From CAZGLR01 sp964526635 (GTDB taxonomy: Bacteria; Zixibacteria; MSB-5A5; GN15; JAAZOE01), in contig CAZGLR010000020.1 in NCBI GenBank assembly GCA_964526635.1, forward strand, positions 1-35,268: DNA of 35,268 nt, written 5' to 3'. Position numbers and translations under genes: made by a program. The notes beneath the pieces are model-generated. The model was not told the origin of the DNA and ran no database searches. It was given only the letters and a program-made list of their open reading frames with translations. Shown one piece after another: positions 24,700 to 33,363 of this stretch; the first letter of the stretch is position 1, and every line of letters begins with the position of its first letter.

Positions 24700-26460
24700 T
24701 TATCGTCGTTTGACAATAATGAGGGTCAGATCATCCATAACATGCCGCCTGTCTGCAAAAGCGTGGACGGCATCGATTACCTTGGCTCCGATTTCTTCGG
24801 CCGCTATGGTGCGATGGCGACGAATAGTATCCAGAAGCCGTTCGTTTTCAAACTGCTCGCCGTTTTCATCTTCGGCTTCAGTAATCCCATCGGTAAACAT
24901 GCATAAAATATCGCCATTTCTGATATATACAGGTCGTTCTTCATACGTTGCCTGGGGCCGGACGCCCAGCAGCATGCCGCCCTCGAACAACTCCTCAACC
25001 GAATCGTCGGCTCGCAGTAACAAGGCCGGGTTATGGCCGCAGTCGGAAAAGGTGAAGATCGAATTCTTGGTATCCAGAACACCATAGATGGCTGTCACGA
25101 AATTGCCCGGTTCCAGCGATTCGCACAGCAGGTTGTTGACTTTTCCGCAGATAGTTCGGATGGCATAGTTATTCCGAATCTCGGCAATCAGGGAGGCGCG
25201 AAACGACGCCATAATCAGCGCCGCCGGGATACCCTTGCCGGAAACATCGGCGATCGCGATGCCAATCTGGTTTTCGACGATTCTGATGAAATCAAAATAA
25301 TCGCCGCCGACCTCTCCTGAGGCGATATTGGTTCCCCAGAGATCATAGCCGGGAGGTTCCGGGACTTTATCGGGTAGGAAGGTTTTCTGGATCGTGCGGG
25401 CGATTGAAAGCTGCTCTTCGATTTTTTTCTGCTCCAGCATGTAACGGGTCATGCGGGCCCGCTCGATAGAAATCGCGGCCTGGGAGGCAAAGGCGGTCAA
25501 AACTTCCAGATCACTCTGGGAGAAGGCATTGAGATCGTCGTGTTCGAGGTTGAACGCCCCGATGAGGCGGATGCCGGAAATGATCGGCACGACAATCTCC
25601 GATCGCGTTTGCGGCCGGGCATTGACATAACGGGGATCTGCAGCCACATCGCCCACCAGTTCGGGCTTGGCGGTTTTAGCGACAGTTCCGACAATCCCCT
25701 GGCCGACTTTCAGCGACAGATCAGCATCATCGCCGTACCCGACCGATGATATCGACCCGATATCCTCGGTTTCGTCATCGATCAAATACACCGCCCCGGC
25801 GTGAAAATCGACGACTTTCTGCAGGGCGAGGAGAATATGGTACATGACTTCATCGAGGGTCAATGGCGCCATGAGCTGACGACTTACTTCGAACAGCGTA
25901 TTACGCTGCAGGGCTTCTTCTTTCAGCGTTCGATACAACTGAGCATTCTGAATAGCCACCGCGATCTGATCGGAGAGAATATCGAAGGTTTCCATGTCCG
26001 ATTGATCGAAGCCGCCATCTTTCTTGTTTATCGCCTCGATGACGCCGAAAAATTCGCCGCGCAGGGTCAAGGGATAGACCAGAATCGAATCGAGTTTGAT
26101 TTCGCCCAGTTCATCACTGAGATGAGGGATATATCGCTCATCGTTGGTCGGATCATTGGTCAGGACCGGTTCATTGTGTTCAGCCACCCAGCCGACAAAA
26201 CCTTCGCCCTTGCGGAAGGTCATCCGTTCGGGTTCTTCATCGCCGGAATAGAAGCGGCCCCGCAGGATTTGCCGCTGCGGATCATAGCGGTAGACCATTG
26301 CGGCCTCGGCGCTTACCGCCCGGGTCAGCAGGGTCAGGATATTTTTCAGCAGCTTTTCATAATCAAGGGTTGAGTTCAACAGATGAGCTGCCTCGGCGAC
26401 CAGGGTCAGCTTTTGCAGAGATGCTTGTGACCCTTTGAGTTTATCTATCAATGCTGTCAT
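24700..26460 (-). CDS. GAF-GAF-SpoIIE (PP2C) serine phosphatase
   Basis: The 586-residue protein has no membrane helix. GAF domains occupy about 20-165 and 185-335, and their ligands cannot be told. A helical linker (QKKIEEQLSIARTIQKTFLP) follows, then an SpoIIE/RsbU-type PP2C phosphatase domain from about 365 to the end. Metal and catalytic motifs are present: GGDYFDF, ADVSGKGIPAA, FSDCGHNPALLL, MFTDGITEA and the last DDLTLIIVK. Such enzymes dephosphorylate anti-anti-sigma factors and so control partner-switching sigma regulation. No SpoIIAA/SpoIIAB-type partner or sigma factor lies in the window. The gene precedes the haem lipoprotein by 70 bases on the same strand, so a shared transcript is possible. 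Confidence 0.93.
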   Translation of the reverse strand: MTALIDKLKGSQASLQKLTLVAEAAHLLNSTLDYEKLLKNILTLLTRAVSAEAAMVYRYDPQRQILRGRFYSGDEEPERMTFRKGEGFVGWVAEHNEPVLTNDPTNDERYIPHLSDELGEIKLDSILVYPLTLRGEFFGVIEAINKKDGGFDQSDMETFDILSDQIAVAIQNAQLYRTLKEEALQRNTLFEVSRQLMAPLTLDEVMYHILLALQKVVDFHAGAVYLIDDETEDIGSISSVGYGDDADLSLKVGQGIVGTVAKTAKPELVGDVAADPRYVNARPQTRSEIVVPIISGIRLIGAFNLEHDDLNAFSQSDLEVLTAFASQAAISIERARMTRYMLEQKKIEEQLSIARTIQKTFLPDKVPEPPGYDLWGTNIASGEVGGDYFDFIRIVENQIGIAIADVSGKGIPAALIMASFRASLIAEIRNNYAIRTICGKVNNLLCESLEPGNFVTAIYGVLDTKNSIFTFSDCGHNPALLLRADDSVEELFEGGMLLGVRPQATYEERPVYIRNGDILCMFTDGITEAEDENGEQFENERLLDTIRRHRTIAAEEIGAKVIDAVHAFADRRHVMDDLTLIIVKRR

Positions 26461-26620
26461 GTATCTCTCGTAGTTAATTTGCGATAATTACCTGATTGGC
26501 GGGCAGATACCGCATTCAGGGGGAATCTAGGCAGTTACCCCTAAATGTCAATCGGAATCTTTTGCTTAATGATTTAGATAATTATGGATGAGGTGTGATT
26601 TTTTTGTAAAAGCCGGTTTT

Positions 26621-27136
26621 TCAGGCAGAAAATTCTTTGACCAACTGGCTGACCCATTTTCGCAGACGGTCCACTGTCTGGTCTTCCTGATTATCCTGAT
26701 CGATAACCAGTCCGAGAAACAAGCCGCCATCGAGTGCCCGCGAATGAGTAAATTCGTAGCCGTCGCGCGGCCAGTGCCCGACGATTTTGGCCCCGGCTTT
26801 TCCGGCCGCGGCAGCCAGATCGGCCATGCCGTCGACAAAATATTCCGGATACCCGGCCTGATCGCCGAGACCGAGAATAGCCACTTTCTTGTCCTTGAGC
26901 TTAAGGGCGGTAAATTCATCGAGAACATCGGCCCAGTCATCCTGCAGTTCGCCCTCGTTCCAGGTCGAGCCGGCCAGGATGAGATGATCATAGTGTTCGG
27001 CGACATCGAGATGCCGTTCGTGGACATTATGGAGCGTGACCGTGAATCCCTCGATTTGCAGCAAATCGGCCAGGGTCCGGGAGACTTCCTCGGTATTCCC
27101 AGTGGTGGTGCCATAGAGTATGCAAATAGTCGGCAT
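26621..27136 (-). CDS. fldA: Long-chain flavodoxin
   Basis: This 171-residue FMN-binding electron carrier has the phosphate-binding loop YGTTTGNTEEV near the N-terminus, the FMN-flanking STWNEGELQDDW and the second flavin loop GLGDQAGYPEYFVDGM. The 20-residue insertion that marks long-chain flavodoxins is present before the last strand (DGYEFTHSRALDGGLFLGL). Low-potential electrons could serve ferredoxin-dependent enzymes, including iron-limited redox metabolism. It is downstream of the GAF-like gene and the 49-residue ORF on the same strand, with about 50 bases after the short ORF. The AT-rich 26461-26620 space below it holds nothing I can support. Confidence 0.95.
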   Translation of the reverse strand: MPTICILYGTTTGNTEEVSRTLADLLQIEGFTVTLHNVHERHLDVAEHYDHLILAGSTWNEGELQDDWADVLDEFTALKLKDKKVAILGLGDQAGYPEYFVDGMADLAAAAGKAGAKIVGHWPRDGYEFTHSRALDGGLFLGLVIDQDNQEDQTVDRLRKWVSQLVKEFSA

Positions 27137-27189
27137 GGGTGTAAGATAAATTCCAGGCGATGGTTAGGGAAGAAAAAAACGCCGCGAAA

Positions 27190-27339
27190 TTACCGAGCAG
27201 TATTGAACCGGAAGAATGAATAAAGCCGCCGCCAGTTCTTCAGGTCTATTTTCACCTGTTTTCTCATTCGCGCGACTCTTTTTTCGAGCTGGCTCAGGGG
27301 TTCGCCGGAGACCTTTGTTTTGTCCTGTTTAGTACTCAT
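27190..27339 (-). CDS. 49-residue basic protein coupled to the GAF-like gene
   Basis: A short ORF (ATG read from 27337-27339, TAA at 27190-27192) overlaps the TGA of the upstream GAF-like gene as ATGA, and GGAGAAGG lies just before it; both support translation. The product is rich in Lys and Arg (KQDKTKVSGEP, LEKRVARMRKQVK) and ends LYSFFRFNTAR. A helix with heptad-like spacing is likely in the middle. I know no family for it. Because it is tied to the GAF-like gene, it may be a small partner or regulator. Confidence is limited by size alone. Confidence 0.55.
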   Translation of the reverse strand: MSTKQDKTKVSGEPLSQLEKRVARMRKQVKIDLKNWRRLYSFFRFNTAR

Positions 27340-28253
27340 CGAACCTTCTCCTTCAAAACCAATAGTCCATACTCCAGTGCAATCCTCTTGGCAAACTTAT
27401 CCAGAATAAATTCATAGGTTTTAACATAGTCAATACTAAAATAGTTCCGTTTCATTACCAATACGCTGATAACATAAGGAATGTTGCCTAAATTTCTGTG
27501 GCGTACCGGATAACATATCATAGACCCTTCGGTATCGCGATTCTCCTCGGAAGTAAAAACGAAATCACTTCTTTCAACAGGAAGATTGGCCATTTTTGCA
27601 AGATTGTCTATCACAATTATGCCGGATTTTTGCAGAGCGCGAGAAAAACAACAGTGATCAACACGCAGGTCCACAATCTTGCTAAAGGGACCCTTGTCAT
27701 TTGGATAAAAACACACAAACTCTGTTATATGTTTATCATCCATTTTTGCCAGCGCGACTTTAAGTTCGATTTGTTTATCATCCAATTCATCTCTGAAAAA
27801 TGTCCAAATGCCTCTAACAATATGATTGATTTGAAGAGATGGTTGCGTAATCTCCCGAAAAATTGCAGCATCCTCGATATGTCGATCAGAATCGAGAATT
27901 CTCTTGGCGTGTTTGCCAAATCGTTCGATTTTTGATCCAATGATATCATCAATGATGTCCAATAGAGTCATTAATCTTACCGCGTCTATATCCAATTGCG
28001 GACGGAACTTCATATAAAGAAAATGAAGTACGAAATATGTCAGAGGCCAGAACCCGAAAATCGCCCGTATATATTTGTGCGAATTGAAGAATTCTATAGC
28101 ACCCAGAACTTCAGCATTATGAAGAACTATGGGCGGCAAGGCGAGAGCAATAGGGACAATAATGTATTTCAATATTCCCTTACGTTCGTAGATACTTATT
28201 GAATTCAAAATCGAATGCCGAACCCAATTCCGAATATTTCCGAGTACAGCCAC
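27336..28253 (-). CDS. Two-TM protein with GAF-like C-terminal domain, AT-rich
   Basis: The 305-residue protein has two hydrophobic segments near the N-terminus (YIIVPIALALPPIVL and AIFGFWPLTYFVLHFLYM), a charged helical region (about 85-160) and a C-terminal part that resembles a GAF domain: VCFYPN, SGIIVIDNLAK, EGSMICYPVRH, PYVISVLVMKRNYFS, YEFILDKFAKRIALEYG. The sequence is visibly richer in A/T than the genes on both sides, with many AAA and ATA codons, a sign of recent transfer. It is the first gene of a pair with the 49-residue ORF (ATGA overlap). A membrane-bound sensor of a small molecule is inferred from the layout. No catalytic residue is seen. Confidence 0.65.
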   Translation of the reverse strand: MAVLGNIRNWVRHSILNSISIYERKGILKYIIVPIALALPPIVLHNAEVLGAIEFFNSHKYIRAIFGFWPLTYFVLHFLYMKFRPQLDIDAVRLMTLLDIIDDIIGSKIERFGKHAKRILDSDRHIEDAAIFREITQPSLQINHIVRGIWTFFRDELDDKQIELKVALAKMDDKHITEFVCFYPNDKGPFSKIVDLRVDHCCFSRALQKSGIIVIDNLAKMANLPVERSDFVFTSEENRDTEGSMICYPVRHRNLGNIPYVISVLVMKRNYFSIDYVKTYEFILDKFAKRIALEYGLLVLKEKVR

Positions 28254-28299
28254 TTCATTATCCTCATTGCTATTGATTTGGAGGAGCTATTAAAAGCCC

Positions 28300-29835
28300 C
28301 TACAACCACAAACTCCGGTCAAGTGAACGATACCCGATCGCCTCGGCCACATGCGTTGTGTCGATGATATCAGCCGCCTCCAGATCGGCAATCGTTCGAG
28401 CGACTTTTAAAATACGATCATAGGCCCGGGCCGACAAACCCTGACGCGTGATAGCTGTCTTCAAGAGCGACTGCGCCTTCCCATCAATGATACAAATCTC
28501 ACGGATCATTTTCGAGTGCATATGGGCATTGCAGTAGATCTTCTCCATGCCCGTAAATCGCTGCAATTGCCGTTTTCGGGCGGTATTTACCCGGTCCCGG
28601 ATCACTTCCGATACTTCGCCGGTCGCCTCAGATGATAACTCTTTGAAATTGACGGTCGGGACTTCGACATGGATATCAATCCGGTCCATCATCGGCCCCG
28701 ACAACCGCGACATATATTTTTGAATCTGTTGCGGGGTACAGTTGCATTCGTGGTTATTGTCGCCAAAGTAACCGCATGGACACGGATTCATCGCGGCGGC
28801 CAGCATGAAATTGGCCGGGAAAGTTAATGTTATCGCGGCCCGGGAAATAGTCACGACACCATCTTCCAGCGGCTGCCGCAGCACTTCCAGGGCATCGCGG
28901 CGGAATTCGGCGATTTCATCGAGGAATAAGACGCCATGATGTGCCAGCGATACCTGCCCCGGGCGGGGAAAGGTGCCGCCGCCGATCAGGCCGGCATTGG
29001 AGACAGTATGATGCGGGTCACAAAATGGTCTTGTGGCGATCAATGGCGTATTGGGCGGCAGCTCACCTGCGACCGAGTGAATCTTGGTGGTTTCAAGGGC
29101 TTCGTCGAAGGTCATGATTGGCAGGATGGTCGGCAGACGGCGCGCCATCATCGTTTTACCCGAGCCCGGGGGGCCGACCAGGATGATATTGTGCCCCCCG
29201 GCGGCGGCGACTTCAAGCGCCCGTTTGGCCGCCTCCTGCCCGCGAACATCGGAAAAATCGACCAGATATTTCCGCGACTGCTCGAAGACTTCGTTGATAT
29301 TAATTGTAAAAGGATCGATATTGACCGACCCTTCGAGGTACCCGATTGTCTGGGTCAACGTCTTGACCGGGATGACATCTATTTTCTGCGCCATGGCGGC
29401 TTCCTTGGCGTTTTCCTCCGGCACGATGATTTTGGTGAGGCCTTGTTTGGAGGCATGGATCGCCATCGGCAGGACGCCATGAACCGGACGGATAGCGCCA
29501 TCGAGCGCCAGTTCACCGAGCATGATTGAATCGGAGAAATCATCGCAGAGTATCTGGCCGGTGGCGCCAAGAATCCCGACTGCGATCGGAAGGTCGAAGC
29601 CGGAACCCTCTTTTTTGATATCCGCCGGGGCCAGATTGATCGTAATCTTCTTTGAAGGAAAAATGAAGTCGGAGTTCTTGATGGCCGACTGCACCCGTTC
29701 CTTGGATTCTTTGACAGCGGCGTCGGGCAGGCCGACCGTGGCAAACGACGGCAGCATTTGTTGGACATCGGCTTCGACTTCCACGGTGAAGGCATCGATA
29801 CCGGACGTGGCGGCCGAGAGAATCTTGGCAAGCAT
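28300..29835 (-). CDS. YifB/ComM-family AAA+ ATPase (Mg-chelatase-like)
   Basis: The 511-residue protein has the full YifB layout: an N-terminal ChlI-like domain related to Lon protease (about 1-175, IDAFTVEVEAD, KKITINLAPADIKKEGSGFDLPIAVG), the central AAA+ module with Walker A GPPGSGKT at 221-228 and Walker B FLDEIAEF, then the cysteine cluster NPCPCGYFGD and NHECNC, and a C-terminal helical domain (GLSARAYDRILKVARTIADL). In ComM the protein is a hexameric helicase that migrates recombination branches during natural transformation, which suggests uptake or recombination functions here. The ATG is at 29835. Downstream on the same strand comes the AT-rich GAF-like gene after about 45 bases. 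Confidence 0.95.
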   Translation of the reverse strand: MLAKILSAATSGIDAFTVEVEADVQQMLPSFATVGLPDAAVKESKERVQSAIKNSDFIFPSKKITINLAPADIKKEGSGFDLPIAVGILGATGQILCDDFSDSIMLGELALDGAIRPVHGVLPMAIHASKQGLTKIIVPEENAKEAAMAQKIDVIPVKTLTQTIGYLEGSVNIDPFTININEVFEQSRKYLVDFSDVRGQEAAKRALEVAAAGGHNIILVGPPGSGKTMMARRLPTILPIMTFDEALETTKIHSVAGELPPNTPLIATRPFCDPHHTVSNAGLIGGGTFPRPGQVSLAHHGVLFLDEIAEFRRDALEVLRQPLEDGVVTISRAAITLTFPANFMLAAAMNPCPCGYFGDNNHECNCTPQQIQKYMSRLSGPMMDRIDIHVEVPTVNFKELSSEATGEVSEVIRDRVNTARKRQLQRFTGMEKIYCNAHMHSKMIREICIIDGKAQSLLKTAITRQGLSARAYDRILKVARTIADLEAADIIDTTHVAEAIGYRSLDRSLWL

Positions 29836-30006
29836 AGTTAATCCTTATTGATAGTGTTGATGTCTAAAATATCAATTTCGTAGTTACTATTCAAATCACT
29901 TTTTTATTAATTTTCGCAGGATACCAGCCGGCTGGAAATTCGGGAGTAATTGGACTTGCCAAAAGCATTGGCCGCTCGTATGTTGACGGCCATTGGGAGT
30001 AATTTT

Positions 30007-30034
30007 TTGGTCGTCCGACAGAATCGGATAGTAT
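30007..30034 (+). promoter_or_regulatory. Possible sigma-70 promoter for the second haem-type lipoprotein
   Basis: TTGGTC (30007-30012) and TAGTAT (30029-30034) are 16 bases apart and sit right before the SD (AAGGG) and ATG at 30045. That leaves a very short leader. The rest of 29836-30006 is AT-rich and must also hold the yifB promoter. Confidence 0.3.
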
Positions 30035-30044
30035 AAGGGATGCT

Positions 30045-31268
30045 ATGAGAACTCAGGCACAGCCGCTGGCGGTATTTACAGTTTTTATGATAGTGATCGG
30101 ACTTTCGATTTTGTTGTCGGCCTGTACCGATCCCGGCCGAAGCGAGATCGATGAAGTCTTTTCCGATAATCGAGTTGTTGTCTATAACGCGACTGTTGAA
30201 CCGCCGCTGGATAATCCCGATGCCGATGTTTGGATTAACGCTGTCACGGGATCAATTACGCTGGGCCAGGATGGTTACCCCGATGATGCCGGAGTCAGGA
30301 CTGTCCTGATCAAGGCGATTGAACACGAGAATCGGTTGTATATGCGGGTTGAATGGGCTGACCTTATACGCAGCCGAAACGCCAATCCGATCAGGCTGAC
30401 TAAAGTTTCGACTGGCGCAGTTGCCAGCATTGATACCCTCATTGACTCCCCCCTCCCGGGCGATACCACTTTCGATACGAATTTCGTGACCAATGATGTT
30501 TGGGAGCCATTGTCGTCAGACACAGTACTTGTCGACGCCGATACGGTTATCATCTTTTGCGATACGACGATTCACACCGGCTGCACTCAGGGCGATTCGA
30601 TCGGGTTTGAAGTGTCTGATGATACGGTCGGGTTCTTTGATCAGGACCGTCTCGCTATCATCTGGAATGCCGGCAATGGCGCCGAGGGTGCCGATTGCAT
30701 GACCATGTGTCATGATGTCGGCCATCCGACAACCGGGGATTTTCATTATACGACCGGTGGCGGTAATGTCGATGTCTGGCACTGGCAGGCGGGAACGTCG
30801 GATCCCGTGCTGGTGGCCCGCGACGAATGGTGGACCGATTCCGGGATGGTCATCGATGCCGGCAAACCGATTGCCGTCGATAATTTCGATACAATAACTG
30901 GCTTGCCACTGGCTTCGCATACCAGTACACTCAGCTATACCAGTCCGATACTGCTCGATACCGATACTGTGACCTTCGACAGCACAATCGACTGGACCAA
31001 TGGTTTCGGATTGCCGGGATATATTCTTAATTCCAATGCTCAGGTGACGCTGGAATCCAATACCGATGTGGCGGCGTATTCATATTTCATCACCAGCAAT
31101 CTGGGGGTTCAGTGGATGGTCCTGTTGAGCCGCAGGATGTCAAGCGGACATACCGATGATCTCGATCTGGCCGACCTTGATTCGGTACAGGTCAGCGTGG
31201 CGGTGATGAACAACGGCCGGATTCCGCATTCGGGTTCGAAACCATTCTGGATTGTCTTCCCGGATTAA
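30045..31268 (+). CDS. Second ethylbenzene-dehydrogenase-like haem-binding lipoprotein with CX3CH
   Basis: The 407-residue paralogue of the 23580-24629 product begins with a signal peptide and lipobox LSAC (C27). The core is the same: GADCMTMCH (C218, C222, H223, again CX3CH), DVWHWQAG, then IPHSGSKPFWIVF at the end. An extra segment rich in Asp and Thr (about 110-190, many DT repeats) sits before the motif and is absent from the other copy. Both copies lie in the periplasm if the lipobox works. They may take electrons from, or give them to, an unknown partner such as a b- or c-type cytochrome. It stands alone on this strand. Confidence 0.8.
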   Translation: MRTQAQPLAVFTVFMIVIGLSILLSACTDPGRSEIDEVFSDNRVVVYNATVEPPLDNPDADVWINAVTGSITLGQDGYPDDAGVRTVLIKAIEHENRLYMRVEWADLIRSRNANPIRLTKVSTGAVASIDTLIDSPLPGDTTFDTNFVTNDVWEPLSSDTVLVDADTVIIFCDTTIHTGCTQGDSIGFEVSDDTVGFFDQDRLAIIWNAGNGAEGADCMTMCHDVGHPTTGDFHYTTGGGNVDVWHWQAGTSDPVLVARDEWWTDSGMVIDAGKPIAVDNFDTITGLPLASHTSTLSYTSPILLDTDTVTFDSTIDWTNGFGLPGYILNSNAQVTLESNTDVAAYSYFITSNLGVQWMVLLSRRMSSGHTDDLDLADLDSVQVSVAVMNNGRIPHSGSKPFWIVFPD

Positions 31269-31401
31269 TCCCGTTGATCGATCGCCATATGCTGCATCAC
31301 CTCCAGTGGTGAGTTGTACTTGCTGCATTCCAGTTACATGCCAACCAGGACTTTTCTTCTCCGGCATATCCTCCGATAACTATACTAAAGAATACTGATG
31401 C

Positions 31402-31430
31402 TTGCCAAATGACGGCGATCGCCTTATTTT
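31402..31430 (+). promoter_or_regulatory. Possible sigma-70 promoter for the AbfD-like gene
   Basis: TTGCCA (31402-31407), a 17-base spacer holding the palindrome GGCGATCGCC, and TATTTT (31425-31430) lie 50 bases before the ATG at 31481. Confidence 0.35.
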
Positions 31431-31480
31431 CAGGGAGAATATATACCCCTGTTTTAGCCTGCCAGGCCCGGGAGGAAATC

Positions 31481-32944
31481 ATGGCCCTTAGAACCGTTGA
31501 CGAATACAAGAGATCATTGCAGCAGATGCGACCGAATATATATAAATTCGGCAAATTAATCGAGGATGTCACTACCCATCCGGCGACCAAAAACACTGTT
31601 GCCGGTCATGCCCGCCTGTATGAGGCGCAGCATGAGGAGAAATTCAAAGGTGTTGTCACGACAACATCGCATCTGACCGGGGAGCCGATCAGCCGGTATC
31701 TGTCCATCATTCAATCAGCCGATGACATGATCGCTAACTGCAAGATGAAGCGTTTTGCGTTCAATCAAACCGGTACCTGCACCGGGGGACGGTGTGTGGG
31801 TTGGACGTCGCTCAATTCAATGTTTATTACCACCTATGATTGCGATCAGGCCCACGGTACTGATTATCATCAACGCCTGAATACATGGCTGAAAGACGCC
31901 CAGGTGCGTGATATCACGATAGCCGGCGCGCTGACCGATCCCAAGGGTGATCGCACCAAACGGCCATCGCAGCAGGATGATCCCGACATGAACCTGCATA
32001 TTGTGGAGCGGCGCGACGATGGCATCGTGGTGCGCGGCGCCAAAGTCATGATCTGCGGTGTGGCGGCAGCCAACGAAATCTTTGTGTTACCGGGATCGGC
32101 CTATGGCGAAGAAGATGCCGAGTATGCTGTTTCGTTTATCATTCCCCGCGATATCGAAAACTTGACTATTGTCGAAGCACGGCACCCCAGCGATGATCGC
32201 GACGGTGGCGATGGTTTCGACAATCCCAACGAGCGCGGCGGAATTACTCAGGCGTATTTATTTTTCGAGAATACTTTCGTGCCGAACGAACGCGTCCTTC
32301 TGGCCGGGGAATATAAGTTCTCGAAATCGGCGGTGTTCAATTTCATTGCACCCTATCGTTCGGCTATCGGCGGCTGCGTGGCCGGTCAGGGCGATGTCAA
32401 AATCGGGGCGGCGGTACTGACAGCCCGGGCCAATGGTCTTTCGGCCAAAGTTTTCCGCGATAAAATTTCTAAGATGTATGTCAATAACGAGACGACCTTC
32501 GGGATGGGCATCGCGGCGTCGGTGATGGGCAAACGGCATCCCTCCGGCGCCTGGCAGCCGGATATGCTGCTGGCCAATGTCAATAAGGTGCATGTGGCCA
32601 CGTTGCCGTATGAAACTTCGCGGCTGGCTCAGGATATCGGTGGCGGGATCGCCGAGACCGGGTGTATGCCGTCGTCGGCCGATTTTGAGTCGCCCGATTA
32701 TGGCCACCTGGTCAAGAAGTATATGAAGGCGGTGGCTTCCGGTGAATCGCGGGCGCGCGCGGCCCGCCTGGTGGAATGGGCGACTATTGGAGCGGGCGTG
32801 CCGGGGTGTATGCATGGCGGCGGATCGCCCGATGGCGCCAAGCTGATGATTCACGCCATGAGTAATCTTGAAGAGAAGGTTGAACTGGCCAAAACACTGG
32901 CCGGTATTACCGAGGAAATACCGGAACCGGCGCGTAAAAAATAG
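31481..32944 (+). CDS. 4-hydroxybutyryl-CoA dehydratase/HpaB-family flavoprotein with altered cluster ligands
   Basis: The ATG at 31481 has a strong SD (GGGAGGA) and gives 487 residues; an in-frame ATG at 31409 lacks an SD. The sequence follows 4-hydroxybutyryl-CoA dehydratase closely (TDPKGDR, IVERRDDGIVVRGAK, FFENTFVPNERV, DIGGGIAETGCMPS, HGGGSPDG). In the clostridial enzyme the [4Fe-4S] ligands are C99, C103, H292 and C299. Here C299 is present, and C100 and C105 lie in CTGGRC, one residue wider than the reference. The His position reads Tyr (PYRSAIGGC, Y292), and Y296 is Ile. So the iron-sulphur site or the radical dehydration may be lost. The protein may be an FAD-dependent hydroxylase-like relative or a different dehydratase. 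It is not in an obvious operon. Confidence 0.8.
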   Translation: MALRTVDEYKRSLQQMRPNIYKFGKLIEDVTTHPATKNTVAGHARLYEAQHEEKFKGVVTTTSHLTGEPISRYLSIIQSADDMIANCKMKRFAFNQTGTCTGGRCVGWTSLNSMFITTYDCDQAHGTDYHQRLNTWLKDAQVRDITIAGALTDPKGDRTKRPSQQDDPDMNLHIVERRDDGIVVRGAKVMICGVAAANEIFVLPGSAYGEEDAEYAVSFIIPRDIENLTIVEARHPSDDRDGGDGFDNPNERGGITQAYLFFENTFVPNERVLLAGEYKFSKSAVFNFIAPYRSAIGGCVAGQGDVKIGAAVLTARANGLSAKVFRDKISKMYVNNETTFGMGIAASVMGKRHPSGAWQPDMLLANVNKVHVATLPYETSRLAQDIGGGIAETGCMPSSADFESPDYGHLVKKYMKAVASGESRARAARLVEWATIGAGVPGCMHGGGSPDGAKLMIHAMSNLEEKVELAKTLAGITEEIPEPARKK

Positions 32945-33025
32945 TGTTAGAGTAAATGCCGACTGTGGGGTCTATGTTGTTGAGATTTTTTGTCATTTCA
33001 GACCTGGTCGGCATGGAAAAAGAGC

Positions 33026-33054
33026 TTGACCGACCGATAGCACATCCGTATACT
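33026..33054 (+). promoter_or_regulatory. Sigma-70 promoter for the tRNA genes
   Basis: TTGACC (33026-33031), a 17-base spacer and TATACT (33049-33054) end 19 bases before the first tRNA. Both hexamers and the spacing are near consensus, as expected for stable RNA. Confidence 0.75.
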
Positions 33055-33073
33055 ATTAGACTCTAAATTATGC

Positions 33074-33150
33074 GGGCCTATAGCTCAGTCGGTTAGAGCA
33101 GCTGACTCATAATCAGCGGGTCCCAGGTTCGAGTCCTGGTGGGCCCACCA
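33074..33150 (+). tRNA. tRNA with CAT anticodon (likely Ile2, otherwise elongator Met)
   Basis: This 77-base cloverleaf has CCA encoded at the end. The acceptor stem GGGCCTA pairs with TGGGCCC, and the D arm (AGCTCAG...GAGCA), the anticodon loop CTCATAA with stem GCTGA/TCAGC, and GGTTCGAGTCC in the T arm are intact. CAT is read by elongator Met tRNA or, after lysidine modification by TilS, by Ile2 at AUA. C4-G69 and C5-G68 in the acceptor stem, known TilS-recognition features, favour Ile2. It is the first gene after a strong promoter. Confidence 0.95.
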
Positions 33151-33182
33151 GATGATCTTTGAAGGCGATAGAGAAGTTCGAT

Positions 33183-33259
33183 GGGCAATTAGCTCAGCTG
33201 GTTAGAGCGTTCGGTTCACATCCGAGAGGTCACTGGTTCGAGTCCAGTATTGCCCACCA
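33183..33259 (+). tRNA. tRNA-Val (CAC anticodon)
   Basis: This 77-base cloverleaf ends in an encoded CCA. The acceptor stem GGGCAAT pairs with ATTGCCC, the anticodon loop is TTCACAT (CAC, reads GUG), and the T arm GGTTCGAGTCC is canonical. It lies 32 bases after the first tRNA and is likely cotranscribed with it. Confidence 0.95.
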
Positions 33260-33314
33260 TTAAGAAGGTTTTGGTGAATAAAGACGGTTTTCACAACGTC
33301 CGGCGAGTTCACAG

Positions 33315-33334
33315 CCTGTACCAGTCGGTGCAGG
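33315..33334 (+). other. Stable hairpin between tRNA-Val and terminator
   Basis: CCTGTACC and GGTGCAGG form an eight-pair stem (one G-T) around loop AGTC. It is in the 100 bases between the tRNA and the terminator, where no gene is seen. It may be a processing signal or part of a short RNA. Confidence 0.35.
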
Positions 33335-33363
33335 ACAATGCCGGAATCCGAGCGATAGATAAG

